Source: an uncultured bacterium (GTDB lineage Bacteria > Bacillota_I > Bacilli_A > RFN20 > CAG-826). From it: a stretch of DNA of 64,000 bases. This document shows positions 43,448 to 50,780 of the stretch, in pieces. Positions within the stretch are counted from its first letter, which is position 1. The number at the start of each line of letters is the position of its first letter. The notes beneath the pieces were generated by a model. That model did no database searches. It was given only the letters and a program-made list of their open reading frames with translations, and had not been told where the DNA came from. The stretch covers positions 310,001-374,000 of the forward strand of contig CASFTG010000001.1 of assembly GCA_949297805.1 (NCBI GenBank), written 5' to 3'. A program made the translations under genes and the position numbers.

Positions 43448-43861
43448 TTATCTATCGTTCCTTCTGTCTAATTCGCCAAGGAGGCGGAAGATCAAACTCT
43501 TCCGGGTGACTAAGCCGACGAAAACCCCTTTCTCATCGACTAAGGGGACGTAGTTCTGATTGGCGACGAGATCGGCGATCGAGCTGACTTCGGCGTTTTC
43601 CTGGCAGGAGGCGATAAGCCGGGTGAGGGAGAGGGCGGATAAAGGAGTCTTTTCCGCTTCTTCGAGGCTATGGCCGGCCGCCATCCAATTCAAGACGTCG
43701 GTGGCGGTGATGGAATAGAGATAACGATCGCTGACTCTTTCCAAAACCGGGATCATCGAATAGGAGGATTTAGCGAAGGCTTTGATCGCTTCCTCAAGGG
43801 TCGAATCCCCGTAGACGTAGGTGATCTTCTTTTTGTTGGTGACTAATTCCTTGGCTTTCAT
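43448..43861 (-). CDS. Two-CBS-domain protein
   Basis: A 137-residue protein made of a pair of CBS domains. The first is around VYGDSTLEEAIKAFAKSSYS, the second around NAEVSSIADLVANQNYVPLV ending GLVTRKSLI. CBS pairs bind adenine nucleotides and regulate a partner. The ATG at 43861 is preceded by a well formed minus-strand promoter with seven bases between -10 and ATG. The partner may be the Mrp protein one base downstream. Confidence 0.85.
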   Translation of the reverse strand: MKAKELVTNKKKITYVYGDSTLEEAIKAFAKSSYSMIPVLERVSDRYLYSITATDVLNWMAAGHSLEEAEKTPLSALSLTRLIASCQENAEVSSIADLVANQNYVPLVDEKGVFVGLVTRKSLIFRLLGELDRRNDR

Positions 43862-43868
43862 GGGGGTA

Positions 43869-43897
43869 ATTATCAATCCTGCATTGCCTAAAGGCAA
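43869..43897 (-). promoter_or_regulatory. Promoter of CBS-mrp operon, leaderless type
   Basis: On the minus strand TTGCCT (43897-43892), 17 bp, GATAAT (43874-43869). The ATG at 43861 lies seven bases after the -10 box, where transcription should begin. No Shine-Dalgarno sequence. Confidence 0.65.
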
Positions 43898-43927
43898 GAC
43901 TTGACAGGGAGTGTATCATACCTCGGT

Positions 43928-44797
43928 ATGTTTGAAGTCTTCCTTGATAGCCTGCTTGACTCCCTCCGGGTCCTAGCCTTCGTCTTCCTCTTCCATTTTC
44001 TGCTTTCCTTTTTTGAAGGGAAGATCGCGAAGTTCTTGGAGGGGAAGAACAAAGCGGCCCCCCTCCTAGGTTCGGCTTTTGGCCTCATCCCCGAATGCGG
44101 GACCTCGGTCGTGGCTTCGGACTTATACTTAAAGGGCCATTTGACTATCGGGACTTTAATCGCCGTCTTCTTGGCTTGTAGCGATGAGGCCCTGCCGATC
44201 CTTTTTTCCGACGATGGTGGAAGATGGTACGTTGGCTTCGTGGTCTTGGGACTGAAGTTTTTAATCGGGGCCGTGGTCGGGGTCATCGTCGATTTGGTCT
44301 TTGCCAAAGCCAATCAGGCGGTCGAACATCACCTCCATGATTGCGAGGGCGAAGAAGCGGTCCATCATGGCTGCTGCGGACACGAAGTTGAAGAGCCGAA
44401 TCCCTGGAAGGCTCATCTAGTTCACCCGCTTATCCATAGTTTGAAGATCTTCGTCTATGTCTTCGTCATCACTTTCCTCTTCGGGATCATGGTCTATTAC
44501 CTCGGCGAAGAACGGATCGAATCCTTCCTTTCGGCCAATTATTACCTCTCGCCTTTATTAGGGACGGCGGTCGGGCTCATCCCCAACTGCGCCGCCTCGG
44601 TCCTCCTATCGACTTTCTACCTTGATTCCTCCTTGCCTTTCGCGGGTTTATTCGCCGGCTTATTGATGAATGCTGGTCTTGGGATGTATATGCTTTTTAA
44701 AAGCAAAAAGAGCCTGAAGAAGGCTCTCTTGGTCTTAACTATTTGCTTAGTCTGCTCAATCGGGTTTGGCTACTGCTTATTGCCCTTATCAATTTAA
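43928..44797 (+). CDS. Putative metal/arsenical efflux permease (ArsP_2-like)
   Basis: A 289-residue polytopic membrane protein with two related halves: GLIPECGTSVVASDLYLKG in the first and GLIPNCAASVLLSTFYLDSS in the second. A His/Cys-rich central loop (HHLHDCEGEEAVHHGCCGH) is likely to bind metal. This architecture matches the putative manganese transporter/ArsP_2 family. The ATG at 43928 is chosen since TATCAT ends eight bases before it. A TTG nine codons upstream is also in frame. It is divergent from the CBS-mrp operon; the ends of the two promoters overlap. Confidence 0.78.
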   Translation: MFEVFLDSLLDSLRVLAFVFLFHFLLSFFEGKIAKFLEGKNKAAPLLGSAFGLIPECGTSVVASDLYLKGHLTIGTLIAVFLACSDEALPILFSDDGGRWYVGFVVLGLKFLIGAVVGVIVDLVFAKANQAVEHHLHDCEGEEAVHHGCCGHEVEEPNPWKAHLVHPLIHSLKIFVYVFVITFLFGIMVYYLGEERIESFLSANYYLSPLLGTAVGLIPNCAASVLLSTFYLDSSLPFAGLFAGLLMNAGLGMYMLFKSKKSLKKALLVLTICLVCSIGFGYCLLPLSI

Positions 44798-45337
44798 GCC
44801 GAGTTGGCCGGCGTAGATTCGGGCGTCGGCTTCTTCGCCGGCTTCCAGTTTAACAATGGCATGGGCGAAATCGATCGAATATCCCATTGAGCGGCCCGTG
44901 ACGGTGCTTTGACTGGTGAGCACCGTCGCCTTAACCCAGTTGGCCTCCCCTAATTCGAAGCCGGGGAAGCAAGTCGCTTCCTTGCCTTTTAAGAAGCCGA
45001 TCCGGCCTAATATCGAGGGGGCGGCGCAGATGGCGTGGACGTGTTTGCCTAAACTTATCGCCTCTTTGATGAAACCCATCGCCTGGGTCGATTCATATAA
45101 GCCTTCGACCCCGGCTTTCCCGCCGGGCAAGATCAAGAAATCGTAATCGTTGATATCAGCCTCTTTGATTAGTTTATGGGCCTCAACGCTTACTTGGCAG
45201 GAGGCCTTGACGGTGAGGCTGTCCATATCGGAAAGCAAATCGATATTAAAGGCGTGGCTCCTCGACAAGATATCGAAAGTGGCGAGGGCTTCGACCAATT
45301 CGAACCCCTCATGAAGCAAGATGGCGCATCTTTTCAT
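44789..45337 (-). CDS. DJ-1/PfpI family protein
   Basis: A 182-residue class I glutamine-amidotransferase-like protein. Motifs are LLHEGFELVEALATFDIL at the start (with the conserved Glu near residue 15), FLILPGGKAG, and the nucleophile elbow HAICAAPSILG with its cysteine. The YajL/DJ-1 group acts as protein deglycase, chaperone or oxidative stress factor. The second of two Met codons (45337) is favoured because AAGGAAGGA then has normal spacing. It overlaps the convergent permease gene by nine bases. Confidence 0.88.
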   Translation of the reverse strand: MKRCAILLHEGFELVEALATFDILSRSHAFNIDLLSDMDSLTVKASCQVSVEAHKLIKEADINDYDFLILPGGKAGVEGLYESTQAMGFIKEAISLGKHVHAICAAPSILGRIGFLKGKEATCFPGFELGEANWVKATVLTSQSTVTGRSMGYSIDFAHAIVKLEAGEEADARIYAGQLGLN

Positions 45338-45373
45338 AAACATTCCTTCCTTTCTTGCCTAATATTAATCCAT

Positions 45374-45532
45374 ATGGCCACCTACCGTCATCCCAAATAC
45401 CGGAAATCGTCCTATAAGAAAGAAAACCCCGCCGGGCGGACCGGCGAGGATATCGATATGCTTCGGGAGAAGAAGGTGAGGGATCTGTCTGCTTTGTCCG
45501 ACGCCTACAAAGACGACATCGATGGGGCTTAG
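45374..45532 (+). CDS. Small hypothetical basic/acidic protein (52 aa)
   Basis: Short gene starting MATYRHPKYRKSSYKKENPA and ending KDDIDGA. It has no recognised domain, a basic N-terminal half and an acidic C-terminal half, no membrane segment. TAATAT lies eight bases before the ATG and there is no ribosome binding site. It overlaps the convergent pyroglutamyl-peptidase-like gene by four bases. The good codon bias supports it being real, but it has no external evidence. Confidence 0.45.
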   Translation: MATYRHPKYRKSSYKKENPAGRTGEDIDMLREKKVRDLSALSDAYKDDIDGA

Positions 45533-46068
45533 CGCCCGGCGATATAGTCTTCGGCGAGCAAAGCGACGGTTAAGGTCTCCTTGATCGGATGGTCTTCGTT
45601 CAAGGGAACGTGGATCAATAAGGTATGGGGATGGTCTTTTAAGCAACGATAGTAGCATTCGTTCCCGACGAAGCGACCGGGATCGAGCCCGATGGCGGCC
45701 TCTTCCCCTTCCCGGATGAGGGATTGGGACAAGGAGCTGACTTCTAGCTCAGTGGTCCGCGATGCCGGCCCTTTGGCTTCGATCTTTTCCTTGGTTTTGA
45801 TGATTCCGGCGTTATCGGCTTGGACCGAATCCCTTTCATTATAGGCATAGCGTTCGAGGACGGGCTCTTTGGCGAAGGGCGAGAGGGCGAGGATGATGAT
45901 GGCGTCATAGCCTTTGGCCTTCTTCAACAAGGCGAGGGCGTCTTTTTCGTACAAGACGTCAAGCAGGAGGGTGTCTTTGCCTTTTTCCTTCAGCAAAGAA
46001 AGGATCTGCTCACTCGGGTTGATGGGATGGTGGGAGAATTTCTTAAAGCCGACATAGAGAGTTTTCAT
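45529..46068 (-). CDS. Pyroglutamyl peptidase I-like protein with altered active site
   Basis: A 179-residue protein with the fold signature of peptidase family C15 (MKTLYVGFKKFSHHPINPSE at the start, YDAIIILALSPFAKEPVLER in the middle, LLIHVPL near the end). The family active-site block is normally YVCN; here it reads RFVGNECYY, so the catalytic cysteine position is Gly and a Cys occurs three residues later. The protein may therefore be inactive or use a shifted nucleophile. AAGGAG is eight bases before its ATG. Confidence 0.7.
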   Translation of the reverse strand: MKTLYVGFKKFSHHPINPSEQILSLLKEKGKDTLLLDVLYEKDALALLKKAKGYDAIIILALSPFAKEPVLERYAYNERDSVQADNAGIIKTKEKIEAKGPASRTTELEVSSLSQSLIREGEEAAIGLDPGRFVGNECYYRCLKDHPHTLLIHVPLNEDHPIKETLTVALLAEDYIAGR

Positions 46069-46129
46069 AAAGCAATCTCCTTGTGCGTGTGTTTTTAGTG
46101 TAAACGCCGAGTGGGGGAAAGTAAACGCT

Positions 46130-46921
46130 TTAGATATCGCTAAGCCGGTAGAAAGCTTTGGCGTTTAAATAGAATAGATGCTCTTTTTCTTCTAACGTCA
46201 ATCCATTACGCTGATCGAAATACTCTTGATACATCGGGTTAGCTAAGGTATCGAGCCCATCGACCGGGTTATCGGTCCCAAACATAATCCGGTCAATCCC
46301 GATTTCCCGGAGGACTTTGATCGCGGTGGCCAAAGGGACCCACGCGCAGTCGGCGTACATATTGGGGCAGTTTTTCATCGCCTGGAAGCAAAAGGAATTG
46401 TCGGTGCAAAGCTCCATATGGGCGGCGACGAACTTAAGCTTAGGATAGGCCTTGCAGACTTTCTCTAGGTGCTTGATCGAGGAATACTCGTCGATAGCGG
46501 TATGGACCAAGAGGGGGAAATCGAATTGAAGAGCCAATTCCAGCCAGGCTTTAAGTTTCGGATCATCGATCGGCAGATGTTCTTCATAGGGGTGGAACTT
46601 CATCCCGATGATGTCGGACCGATGTTTCTTTATATAATCGATCAATGGTTTGGTCGGCTGCTCTTCCATCGGCCGGATCCACATCAAAGCCCCGATTCGG
46701 TCAGGATGGGCTTTATGAAAGGCGATGGTTTGCTTTAATATCGTTAGGGTGGGCAGTTTCTTTGGATTCGGGTCGCCTAACGAGGGGAACTCGGCCCCGT
46801 CGGTATTGGAGATCAGGCTATAGCTGATCCCGTATTTCCGCATCGAGGAAAGGATGAGGCGCCGGGTGGTGCTAATATCGGGCAAGGACCCGATATGGGC
46901 GTGGGCATCGATTATCTTCAT
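46130..46921 (-). CDS. Amidohydrolase-family metal-dependent hydrolase
   Basis: A 263-residue TIM-barrel hydrolase of the amidohydrolase-2 type. The metal ligands appear as HAH (IIDAHAHIG), KFHPYEEH, LLVHTAIDEY, FVAAHMELC and the late Asp in MFGTDNPVDG. The reaction is unknown; such proteins hydrolyse or decarboxylate small molecules. Its ATG overlaps the end of the uridine kinase gene by four bases, so the two are cotranscribed. Confidence 0.8.
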   Translation of the reverse strand: MKIIDAHAHIGSLPDISTTRRLILSSMRKYGISYSLISNTDGAEFPSLGDPNPKKLPTLTILKQTIAFHKAHPDRIGALMWIRPMEEQPTKPLIDYIKKHRSDIIGMKFHPYEEHLPIDDPKLKAWLELALQFDFPLLVHTAIDEYSSIKHLEKVCKAYPKLKFVAAHMELCTDNSFCFQAMKNCPNMYADCAWVPLATAIKVLREIGIDRIMFGTDNPVDGLDTLANPMYQEYFDQRNGLTLEEKEHLFYLNAKAFYRLSDI

Positions 46922-47535
46922 CGAGAAAAGAGCTTTTCCCGGATATCGGAAAGCAAGGCCGTCATTTGCCTTTCGTCGAGCCCATCGTTTTCATCGTTTT
47001 CGAAGATGAAATCAGCTTTCTTCTTGGCCGGCTCGACGTATTTTAGATGCATCGGCTTGACGGAGGTGAGGTATTGTTTGATTACCCCTTCGGCGGTCCG
47101 GCCCCGCTGGGTCAAATCGCGTTGGAGGCGGCGGGCTAGGCGGACGTCGGATTCGGCATCGACGTAGATGACGTAATCGTAGGTATCCTTGGGCAATTGC
47201 ATGACCATGATTCCCTCGACGATGACGATGTCTTTCGGGCTGAAAGGCCGGGTGACCTTCATCCTAGTATGGGAGGAGAAATCGTATTGGGGGATATCGA
47301 TGCTCTTCCCTTCCCGGAGGGCGGAAAGGTGAGACAAAAGCAACTCCTCATCAAGCATCGCCGGGTCATCGTAGTTGAGCAGGTCCCGTTCCTCGACCGG
47401 GAGATGGCTTTGGTCCCGGTAGTAGGAATCGTAGGAAAGGATGGCGGTCGGGCAGGGCAAATTGTCGCGCAGCGCCCGCGAGATGAATGTTTTCCCCGAG
47501 CCGGAACCCCCACAGATAGCGATTAGATGGGTCAT
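46918..47535 (-). CDS. udk: Uridine kinase
   Basis: A 205-residue kinase that phosphorylates uridine and cytidine for pyrimidine salvage. The P-loop is GGSGSGKT at the N-terminus, followed by LSYDSYYRDQ, NYDDPAM and VEGIMVM (Walker B region), then RLARRLQRDLTQRGR, the lid region. The ATG at 47535 has GGAGGAAA at ideal distance. The frame stays open further upstream across tRNA-Gln, so that extension is not used. Confidence 0.93.
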   Translation of the reverse strand: MTHLIAICGGSGSGKTFISRALRDNLPCPTAILSYDSYYRDQSHLPVEERDLLNYDDPAMLDEELLLSHLSALREGKSIDIPQYDFSSHTRMKVTRPFSPKDIVIVEGIMVMQLPKDTYDYVIYVDAESDVRLARRLQRDLTQRGRTAEGVIKQYLTSVKPMHLKYVEPAKKKADFIFENDENDGLDERQMTALLSDIREKLFSR

Positions 47536-47648
47536 CGGTTTTCCTCCGGAAAGCCATTGTATACCAGGCGTTACCTTCTTTCCATCGTCTAAAGACGAAA
47601 GAAATACTTGAATTCGGTGTCGGGCTGGGTACAATAAGCCTCGCACCT

Positions 47649-47723
47649 TGGGGTGTAGCCAAGTGGTAAGGCATCGGACTCTGAATCCGAGACGCGCTGG
47701 TCCGATCCCAGCCACCCCAGCCA
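47649..47723 (+). tRNA. tRNA-Gln (CTG)
   Basis: The acceptor TGGGGTG/CACCCCA has discriminator G and encoded CCA. The anticodon stem TCGGA/TCCGA holds the loop CTCTGAA, giving anticodon CTG. The 75-base cloverleaf is complete. Confidence 0.94.
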
Positions 47724-47735
47724 GTGTAAACGATG

Positions 47736-47762
47736 ACCGGTTAGGCGACTAACCGGTTTTTT
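47736..47762 (+). terminator. Terminator of tRNA-Gln
   Basis: ACCGGTTAG (47736-47744), loop GCGA, CTAACCGGT (47749-47757), then TTTTT. Confidence 0.95.
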
Positions 47763-47886
47763 CGTGCTTAGGGGAAGGCTGCAGAAACCGTTTATTATCA
47801 TTTGAATCATTTACTTTGTCCGTCTTTTGCGGCTCTTTTTACGGTGAACCGTTAAAAATCCTTTGTTAAGGTTGTATTTCCGACAT

Positions 47887-47953
47887 CTTCCAACAACTTC
47901 CAACGTCTTCCAGTAACTTCCAATGTCTTCCAATTATTTCCAATCACTTCCAA
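47887..47953. repeat. Seven-copy 10-bp repeat array, CTTCCAA core
   Basis: CTTCCAA or a one-base variant recurs at 47887, 47897, 47907, 47917, 47927, 47937 and 47947, an exact 10-bp step with variable three-base spacers. It lies between the tRNA-Gln terminator and the terminator of pepT, in 230 bases that hold no gene. The phase places all copies on one face of the helix, as in binding arrays or iterons. Confidence 0.75.
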
Positions 47954-47975
47954 AAGAATGTCCTAGCAAGGCAAG

Positions 47976-47998
47976 AAAAAAGAGCCTTCCGGCCCTTT
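47976..47998 (-). terminator. Terminator of pepT
   Basis: On the minus strand AAAGGGCC, loop GGAA, GGCTCTTT (one G-U pair), then TTTCTT. The stem overlaps the pepT stop codon. Confidence 0.85.
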
Positions 47999-49199
47999 AA
48001 TCGATGGTCATGATGGCCTTGACGATCTCGATCATCAAGTTGAATTCCTTGACGGATAGGAACTCATAACGGCCGTGGTGGTTATAGGACCCAGTCCCGA
48101 GGTTCGGGGTGGGGCAGCCTTTGAAGGAGAAAGTGGCACCATCGGTGCCGCCGCGGATCGGCGGGAAGACCGGGTTCAAACCTAATTTGTTAAAAGCCTT
48201 GACGGCGGTATTGACGGCTTCCGGATGCTCGTCGATGACTTCCTTCATGTTCCGGTACTGATCCTCGATGCGAATCTTGACTTGGCAGCCAGGATAGCGG
48301 GCCTCGAGTTCTTTGACCGCGGTCTCGAATTCCTTCTTCTGCTCCTCAAGCTTCTTCTTGTCGTGGTTACGGAGGATGTAATGCATATGGGCCTCGGCGG
48401 CGTTGCCTTCGATCCCGATCAGATGGTTGAACCCTTCCCTTCCCTCGGTATATTCCGGGCGCTTAGTGGCCGGCAAAAGCCGATCGAACTTAAAGGCGCA
48501 GGTGCAAGCGTTGACCATCTTGTTTTTGGCTTCGCCGGGATGGATGGCTTTGCCGAGGATCTTGACCTCGACCTTGGCGGCGTTGAAGGTCTCGTAGGCG
48601 ATTTCATAGGGATCGCCCCCATCGATGGTATAGGCGTATTTGGCCCCGAACTTCTTGGCATCGAAATGGTCGGCCCCCCTGCCGATCTCCTCATCGGGGG
48701 TGAAGCAGAAGCAGATCGGGTGGTGCTTGACCTCGGGATGGGAGACGAAATAGTCGAGGACCGCCATGATGATGGCGACCCCGGCTTTGTCGTCAGCCCC
48801 CAGTAGGGTATCGCCGCTGGTGACGATCAAATCCTCGCCGATATGGGCATTAAGGATTGGAAACTCCTTGGGGTCAAGGGAATATTGGCCATTCAATTTG
48901 ATGGCTTTGCCGTCGTAGTTTTCGATGTATTGGGGTTTGACGTCTTTCCCCGATTCCTCGGAGGCGGTGTCGACGTGGGAATTAAGACCGATTGGGTCGG
49001 CGTCTTTCTCCCCCTCGAGTTTGCCGTATAGGATCCCGAACTCATCGATATAGGCCGGGATGCCCATGGCTTTGACTTGCTTCAATAGCAGTTTGGTCAG
49101 GTTCAGTTCCTTAGCGGCCGAAGGGACGGAGGAACTCGACTCATCGCTTTGGGTGTCGATTTTGACGTAATCAAGGAATCTTTCGATTGCTTTGTCCAT
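47997..49199 (-). CDS. pepT: Peptidase T (tripeptidase)
   Basis: A 400-residue M20 metallopeptidase that cleaves the N-terminal residue of tripeptides in the cytoplasm. Zinc ligands and active-site blocks are visible: LNSHVDTASE (His and Asp), GADDKAGVA, FTPDEEIGRGADHFD (catalytic Glu pair) and the C-terminal GTGSYNHHGRYEF. RGGTDGATFSFKG is PepT-specific. A TATATT -10 lies about 30 bases before the ATG. Divergent from pepC, another peptidase. Confidence 0.95.
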   Translation of the reverse strand: MDKAIERFLDYVKIDTQSDESSSSVPSAAKELNLTKLLLKQVKAMGIPAYIDEFGILYGKLEGEKDADPIGLNSHVDTASEESGKDVKPQYIENYDGKAIKLNGQYSLDPKEFPILNAHIGEDLIVTSGDTLLGADDKAGVAIIMAVLDYFVSHPEVKHHPICFCFTPDEEIGRGADHFDAKKFGAKYAYTIDGGDPYEIAYETFNAAKVEVKILGKAIHPGEAKNKMVNACTCAFKFDRLLPATKRPEYTEGREGFNHLIGIEGNAAEAHMHYILRNHDKKKLEEQKKEFETAVKELEARYPGCQVKIRIEDQYRNMKEVIDEHPEAVNTAVKAFNKLGLNPVFPPIRGGTDGATFSFKGCPTPNLGTGSYNHHGRYEFLSVKEFNLMIEIVKAIMTID

Positions 49200-49331
49200 T
49201 TTTCTCTTTGCTCTTTGAATATATACGCAGGCATTCTACTATCCTTTTCCCCCAAAGCAACGGACTTGAACTTCTCTTTACATTGGTTGGTTCCTTGGGG
49301 TGAACCGATTTTGCCCTTTGAGGCGGAATGG

Positions 49332-49359
49332 TTGCAAACCGCTTCCCAATTGCTAGAAT
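49332..49359 (+). promoter_or_regulatory. Promoter of pepC
   Basis: TTGCAA (49332-49337), 16 bp, TAGAAT (49354-49359), with TGC before the -10 (extended). AAGGAG at 49374-49379 is a good ribosome site. Confidence 0.75.
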
Positions 49360-49387
49360 ACACCCTTGCATTTAAGGAGTTTGTTAG

Positions 49388-50722
49388 ATGGATAAGCAAG
49401 CATTAAGCCTCGATTATTTAAACAAGACGGCGGCAAAGGCCGAGAATGATCCCCAGTCCTCGATCCTCCGCCACGCCCTCTCGCGGAGCCCCCTCACCTC
49501 GGTCATCTACCGGAATGAGTCGCGGCTCGCCCCTGAGCATAGCCTCGAGGTCAAGACCATGCCGGTGTGCGATCAGAAGGCCAGCGGAAGGTGCTGGATC
49601 TTCGCTGGGCTCAACCTTTTACGGGAGATCATCGCCAAGCAGCTTGACGTCGCCTCTTTCGAGCTGAGCCAAAATTACATCGCCTTATTCGATAAGATCG
49701 AGAAGAGCAACTTCGCCCTCGTCTCGATCCTTTCGTTGCTGGAAAAAGGCGAAGAACCGACTGACCGGGTGTTCATGCACGTCTTGACCGAACCGGTCGG
49801 CGACGGGGGACAATGGGATATGTTCGTTAACCTCGTCTTGAAATACGGTTTATTGCCGAAAGCCGCCTTCCCCGAGACCTATCAATCCTCCAATACGAGG
49901 GAGTCGGACTTTTTGGTCAACGAGGCGATCAGAGGATTCGCTGCGGAGGCCTATAAGCTATTCAAGGAGGGCAAGAAAGAAGAGGCCTATAAACTAAAGG
50001 ACGAGACCATCGATAAGATCTATCGCCTCTTCCTCGTTTGCTTTGGGGTCCCGCCGACGAGTTTTGACTTGGTCTATGTCGATAAGAAGGGCAATTACCA
50101 TCGGGAAGCGAACTTAACCCCCGTTTCCTTCTTCGAGAAATATGTCGGCAAGGAATACCTCTCCTCCTTCCAGTCGCTTATCAACTCCCCGACCAAGGAT
50201 AAGCCCTTTCTCCATGACTTCACCGTCGATTACCTCGGCAACGTCATCGAGGGGAAGCCGATCAACCACCTCAATGTTCCGATGGACCGGATGGAGGAAG
50301 CCATCATCTCCCAACTTAAAGACGGCCTCCCGGTCTGGTTCGGGAGCGACGTCGCTTTCAACCGCGACCGCGAGTTAGCCTATTGGAGCGATAAGTCCCA
50401 CGATTACCAAGGGGCCTTTGGCTTGGATATCGCTTTCGACAAAGCCGACATGCTTGATTTCCGGGGCTCGGCCATGAACCACGCCATGCTCATCACCGGG
50501 GTCGACCTAGTCGATGGGAAACCGACCGGCTGGAAGATCGAGAACTCCTGGGGCGAGAAGAACGGGGACAAAGGCTATTACTATATGTCGGCCTCCTGGT
50601 TCAGCCATTTCGTCTATCAAGCGGTCGTTAATTCCAAGTATTTGACCGAGGAAGAGAAAGAAGCCGCCAAGGCCGAACCGACCCATCTTTATCCTTGGGA
50701 TCCGATGGGGACCCTCGCTTAA
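49388..50722 (+). CDS. pepC: Aminopeptidase C (bleomycin hydrolase family)
   Basis: A 444-residue C1B cysteine aminopeptidase. The catalytic Cys is in KASGRCWIFAGLNLLR (about residue 63), the His in MNHAMLITGVD and the Asn in IENSWGEKNG. The length is that of PepC. It removes N-terminal residues from peptides in the cytoplasm and forms hexamers in known members. It has its own promoter and ribosome site. A TTGCCTA/TAGGCAA hairpin without T run follows the stop. Confidence 0.96.
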   Translation: MDKQALSLDYLNKTAAKAENDPQSSILRHALSRSPLTSVIYRNESRLAPEHSLEVKTMPVCDQKASGRCWIFAGLNLLREIIAKQLDVASFELSQNYIALFDKIEKSNFALVSILSLLEKGEEPTDRVFMHVLTEPVGDGGQWDMFVNLVLKYGLLPKAAFPETYQSSNTRESDFLVNEAIRGFAAEAYKLFKEGKKEEAYKLKDETIDKIYRLFLVCFGVPPTSFDLVYVDKKGNYHREANLTPVSFFEKYVGKEYLSSFQSLINSPTKDKPFLHDFTVDYLGNVIEGKPINHLNVPMDRMEEAIISQLKDGLPVWFGSDVAFNRDRELAYWSDKSHDYQGAFGLDIAFDKADMLDFRGSAMNHAMLITGVDLVDGKPTGWKIENSWGEKNGDKGYYYMSASWFSHFVYQAVVNSKYLTEEEKEAAKAEPTHLYPWDPMGTLA

Positions 50723-50768
50723 ATTGCCTAGTTAGGCAAAAGACTATACCCAAGCTTTTCGCTTGCGT

Positions 50769-50774
50769 TAGAAT
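50769..50774 (+). promoter_or_regulatory. -10 box of the FtsX-type gene, leaderless pattern
   Basis: TAGAAT lies six bases before the GTG start at 50781. There is no Shine-Dalgarno sequence and no good -35. Confidence 0.4.
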
Positions 50775-50780
50775 GCGCCG

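Noticed and set aside
47536..47715. N-terminal extension of uridine kinase
   Set aside because: It runs antisense through tRNA-Gln and its terminator, and ATG 47535 has an ideal ribosome binding site and begins right before the P-loop.
47887..47953. CRISPR or microsatellite
   Set aside because: The 7-bp core and three-base spacers are far too short for CRISPR, and the spacers vary too much for a simple slippage repeat.
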